Shown here one piece after another: positions 61,701-64,000 of a DNA stretch of 64,000 nucleotides (positions are counted from its first letter, which is position 1; the number at the start of each line of letters is the position of its first letter). A program made the position numbers and the translations under genes. The DNA is from Lanius collurio (lineage: Eukaryota > Chordata > Aves > Passeriformes > Laniidae): the NCBI GenBank assembly GCA_020086605.1, contig JACBWW010000017.1:1594583-1658582 (forward strand), in the 5' to 3' direction. The notes under the pieces were generated by a model that saw only the letters and a program-made list of their open reading frames with translations, was not told where the DNA came from and did no database searches.

Positions 61701-63391
61701 TTTCTCTTGTCTTCCAATTCTCTTTCTTTCCCACTGAGCAGGGAGTGTGTGAATGGCTGTGGGTGCTTAGCTGGTGACTAGGGCCAGCCCACCACAAATA
61801 CTTAAAAAATAGCATATTGTGAGAAACAATAGGAGGAGCCTGCTTAGTTTTGCACCAGATTTCTCTTTGCTGCTCAAAAGTAGAAATAGAAGGGGATTTT
61901 CCAGAGTGCCAGAAATAGTTTTTGCTGTCTATTGTCTGTGCTTTCTTTACCTACCGAGTTGACCTTTCCATAGATGATCATAGAGATGAAAAGTCACAAC
62001 CTTCTTGAGGCAAACTTAGTAGATGGGTCTGAAATGAAATTTGGCTTTTAAAAGCTTTATTATATATAGAGGGTTTATACATGTTTATATAGAAACAAGC
62101 CTTGATTCTAGTTGTCCATCTCTGGATTTTATTCATGGGCAGAACATTTGAAGCAGAGTGAGAAATGCACTGAGCTTTTGAAGACATTTGCATTTGATCC
62201 TTGCCCCTCCCCCCCCATGCTTTCTCCCAAACACAGACTCTAGAGTGTAAAATGTGTGTAATATATAGCTCGACAAAACCAGTGTACAGTGTTAAATTGG
62301 GTTTTTTGTTTATTTTGGTTTGGGTTTTTTGGCATTGGTTTTTTAGGGGGTTTGTTCTGTTTTGTTTTCTTGTAACTGTAGGATTCCCTTGTCCTGTGAT
62401 TCCTGGGGTTTTGACAGAGCATTTCATGTTTCCAGACTCAGAGGCTTATGATCTTGAAAGAGAACAGTGAATAAATATGACTGTGAGCTGCAAGTGGAGT
62501 AGGTCTTGCAATAAATTTGAACTGACCACTAGAGGGTCAGCTTCTTTTAAAGTTTTTTGTAATCTTGTATTCTGTTTTCCAAGATCTTCAGGGAATTATC
62601 AGTGCTGTATTGATCAAGGACAGAAATGTTCAGAGGATGATCTTGTCTCACTTTCTGATTAATTACCGACCTTAGAACACAGCTCAAACTGACCAGTGTT
62701 TCAAGTGGAGGAATTCTTCACATCAAGTTACATGCTGTCCTTTCTCATGTCCTCTCTCTGCTCTGGTCTTCCACTTTCTTTTCTGCATAATTCAGATACA
62801 AAAATAACAGGATTTTTAGCTAATTAAGCACAGTTTTGAGTCCCAAGGAGTGCTGATACTTGCTTTTCATCAATTTATAAAAAATGTATTAGGTTTGTAC
62901 ATTTTTATTCAGATAATTCTACTTACTAAATAAGTTCCTTTGTTCTTAACAGAGCAAAGGCTTATTTAAATCTGATGTTCATAATTTCATGGTTTCAAAC
63001 TCTTTCTGCCAGTTGCTTAAAAATAGTTTTTTACAGTAATGAAAAATGAGTTGCTGCTGTGAAATTCTCTAGCCATGTTTTTTTCTTAGTTGTAGATTTT
63101 TATACAAACTTATTGACTCTATGAAGTTATAAAATATTATATTTATTAGATCAATTTAATTTTACTATTTTTGAGGCTTTTCAGGAAAATATAGGGTTAA
63201 TTAATATTTTGAAAACTCTGATGTGACATAATTATGAAATGAGACAACCCCTTACCACTTCTTGAATGTTTTGGGCCTGGTTTGGTTTTTTTCAGATGCT
63301 GACTTATTTTCATAAACAAAGTAAAGTTCGTCAAGGAGTTGAAGAAATGCTCTATAGATTGTATCAACCCATCCTCTGGAGAGCACTGAAG
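52699..63391 (+). CDS. NCAPG2: NCAPG2 (condensin II subunit CAP-G2), 5' part of gene
   Basis: CAP-G2 is a HEAT-repeat subunit of condensin II, which compacts mitotic chromosomes from within the nucleus. Seven coding exons are visible: 52699-52776, 55257-55448, 56458-56572, 57052-57209, 57930-58064, 61121-61207 and 63296-63391. They join in frame to 287 codons and match the N-terminal third of human CAP-G2 as I remember it (LNELL, RKQKE, LWQRL, NYKALLECV, MWWEKGL, RLW.. CFDYD, CIQDFM, GIHLPR, VRQGVEEMLYRLY, ILWRALK). Alignment is residue for residue up to INKEE (226 codons here, 224 in my recollection of human). Then about 54 human residues (GRRFLS... to GKI) have no counterpart before VLEYNCIQDF. 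No stop is reached; the gene continues beyond the window. Confidence 0.95.
52777..55256. other. NCAPG2: NCAPG2 intron
   Basis: No exon, recognisable repeat or RNA gene is seen in about 2.5 kb of AT-rich sequence. Confidence 0.8.
55257..55448 (+). CDS. NCAPG2: NCAPG2 coding exon 2
   Basis: 64 whole codons between ttatag and gtaaga. KNTVDHFDLNELLQELPRKQ followed by KEVLWQRLTQLLREILME aligns with the human LNELLDELSRKQKEELWQRL region. The tail (GEDICDGDMEVEIVPEM) is acidic and poorly conserved. Confidence 0.95.
56458..56572 (+). CDS. NCAPG2: NCAPG2 coding exon 3
   Basis: 115 nt (ctttcag to C|gtgagt): KQTVAVIQGVTAVVTASLPA followed by VDENVNYKALLECVFILN. The one-base overhang with the next exon gives Arg, where human has Gly. 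Confidence 0.94.
57052..57209 (+). CDS. NCAPG2: NCAPG2 coding exon 4
   Basis: 158 nt (tcttgtag to ACG|gtacgc): ILPALPASEKILQGAIQRVC then EMWWEKGLERKEQLGKPLFV and ILLRKSLNKAAT. The WWEKGL block is diagnostic. Confidence 0.95.
57930..58064 (+). CDS. NCAPG2: NCAPG2 coding exon 5
   Basis: 45 whole codons (tcctgtcag to GAG|gtaagc): GADIVRLWNLHQPLLCFDYD then SEESNEVKDLLLQCFMSVKH and INKEE. In human the next residues are GRRFLSCLFN..., which I cannot find downstream. Confidence 0.95.
58065..61120. other. NCAPG2: NCAPG2 intron(s) with an expected exon not found
   Basis: About 3 kb without recognisable coding sequence on either strand, although the human protein needs about 54 more codons here. A lone N at 60894 may be a collapsed assembly gap. 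Both flanking exons are phase 0, so splicing across this interval would stay in frame. Confidence 0.7.
61121..61207 (+). CDS. NCAPG2: NCAPG2 coding exon, CIQDFMHHGIHLPR
   Basis: 29 whole codons (tttaccgtag to GAG|gtaagt): VLEYNCIQDFMHHGIHLPRS then SPVHSKVRE. It is strongly conserved with human. Confidence 0.95.
61208..63295. other. NCAPG2: NCAPG2 intron
   Basis: It holds the first copy of a 129-bp direct repeat (62559-62687) and a G/T-rich tract at about 62299-62350. Nothing else is recognised. Confidence 0.8.
62559..62687. repeat. 129-bp direct repeat, copy 1
   Basis: Aligns without gaps to 63694-63822, with about 18 differences counted by eye (about 86% identity). The first 30 bases are identical. 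The family is not recognised. Confidence 0.9.
63296..63391 (+). CDS. NCAPG2: NCAPG2 coding exon, VRQGVEEMLYRLYQPILW
   Basis: 32 whole codons (tttttcag to AAG|gtaatt): MLTYFHKQSK, then VRQGVEEMLYRLYQPILWRA and LK. It is the last exon seen in the window and lies between the two copies of the 129-bp repeat. Confidence 0.96.
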
Positions 63392-64000
63392 GTAATTATC
63401 CTTTTCAGAAAATAGGACTGTCTTCCTACAACTATTAAATTTTGGGTCCCTTCAACATCTTCTGTTTTTATTATTTGCTTTAAAAATGAAATAGCTACAA
63501 AAACCAAAATGAGTGTTTGACATCACAGATGTAGCTGAGTAACTTTGCAAGTTGTACTTAGGCATAGCATGCACAATAATATTCTAATTTTGTAAAATCA
63601 TTTACTTGTAAAATTCAGTTTTGTTTACAGGTACCTAGAGTGCTTTCCAGGATTGCACTTGGTATTCTTACCTTCTCGATTTGAAAATTCTGTGTAATCT
63701 TGTATTCTGTTTTCCAAGATCTTTAGGGAATTATCAGTGTTTTATTGATCAAAGCCAGAAATGTTCAGAGCATGTTTTAGACTCACCTTTTGATTACTTA
63801 CCAGCCCTAAAATACAGCTCAATGAATTTATTCATTTAAGTTTAGATAAACTTTTATCCTAGTTTGACTGTATGTACAGACATTCATGGTATGGATGTGC
63901 ACTCAGAATGAAATTTCTTACTTCTAGTTCCTTCCTGGTAAGTGTGTGTTTGTCCTCCTATGGATTGAATGCACAGACCAATGACAACCTACTGCAGTTT
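63392..64000. other. NCAPG2: NCAPG2 intron (runs off the window)
   Basis: It contains repeat copy 2 and no further exon. Confidence 0.8.
63694..63822. repeat. 129-bp direct repeat, copy 2
   Basis: Offset of exactly 1135 bases from copy 1, same orientation and no indels. Sequence outside the aligned block does not match at this offset. Confidence 0.9.

Overview
The window looks like nuclear DNA of a bird. It is AT-rich, with compact GT-AG spliced vertebrate genes and several CR1 LINE fragments. Mammalian Alu/L1-type repeats, bacterial-style operons and phage genes are absent. The species cannot be named from the sequence. CR1 also occurs in crocodilians and turtles, so 'bird' rests on CR1 plus short introns. 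All protein identifications below come from recognising conserved peptides and from memory of the human proteins. No database was searched.

Two genes lie head to tail on the + strand. The first is the 3' part of ESYT2 (extended synaptotagmin-2). It has 17 coding exons from 11727 to the stop at 39661-39663, covering the end of the SMP lipid-transfer domain, C2A, C2B (with a 21-residue cassette exon), a Ser/Pro-rich linker and C2C. All exon phases agree and the exons sum to 1869 nt (622 codons plus stop). The 5' exons lie upstream of the window. The 3' UTR probably runs to about 42770, where an AATAAA is followed by GT-rich sequence. An intergenic stretch of about 8 kb (42771-51060) follows, with two CR1 pieces and one isolated GC-rich patch. 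A CpG island at about 51060-52140 is the promoter of the second gene, NCAPG2 (CAP-G2, a condensin II subunit). Seven coding exons of NCAPG2 run from the ATG at 52699 to 63391, and the gene continues past the window. In human the same two genes are neighbours at 7q36.3, so this is conserved synteny.

The first 11.7 kb is intron of ESYT2. It holds a 318-base assembly gap and a degenerate CR1 with an inverted CR1 piece beside it. No RNA gene, CRISPR array or complete mobile element was found, and nothing resembles a new biological system. The points most worth checking are: about 54 conserved codons of NCAPG2 that are missing between the exons at 57930-58064 and 61121-61207, an interval containing a lone N; an ungapped 129-bp direct repeat in NCAPG2 introns; a cell-cycle style promoter (E2F, CDE/CHR-like and TCTCGCGAGA elements) with a CR1 just upstream; and a GC-rich ESYT2 linker exon whose intron retention would remove C2C.

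Introns not listed separately hold nothing I recognise.
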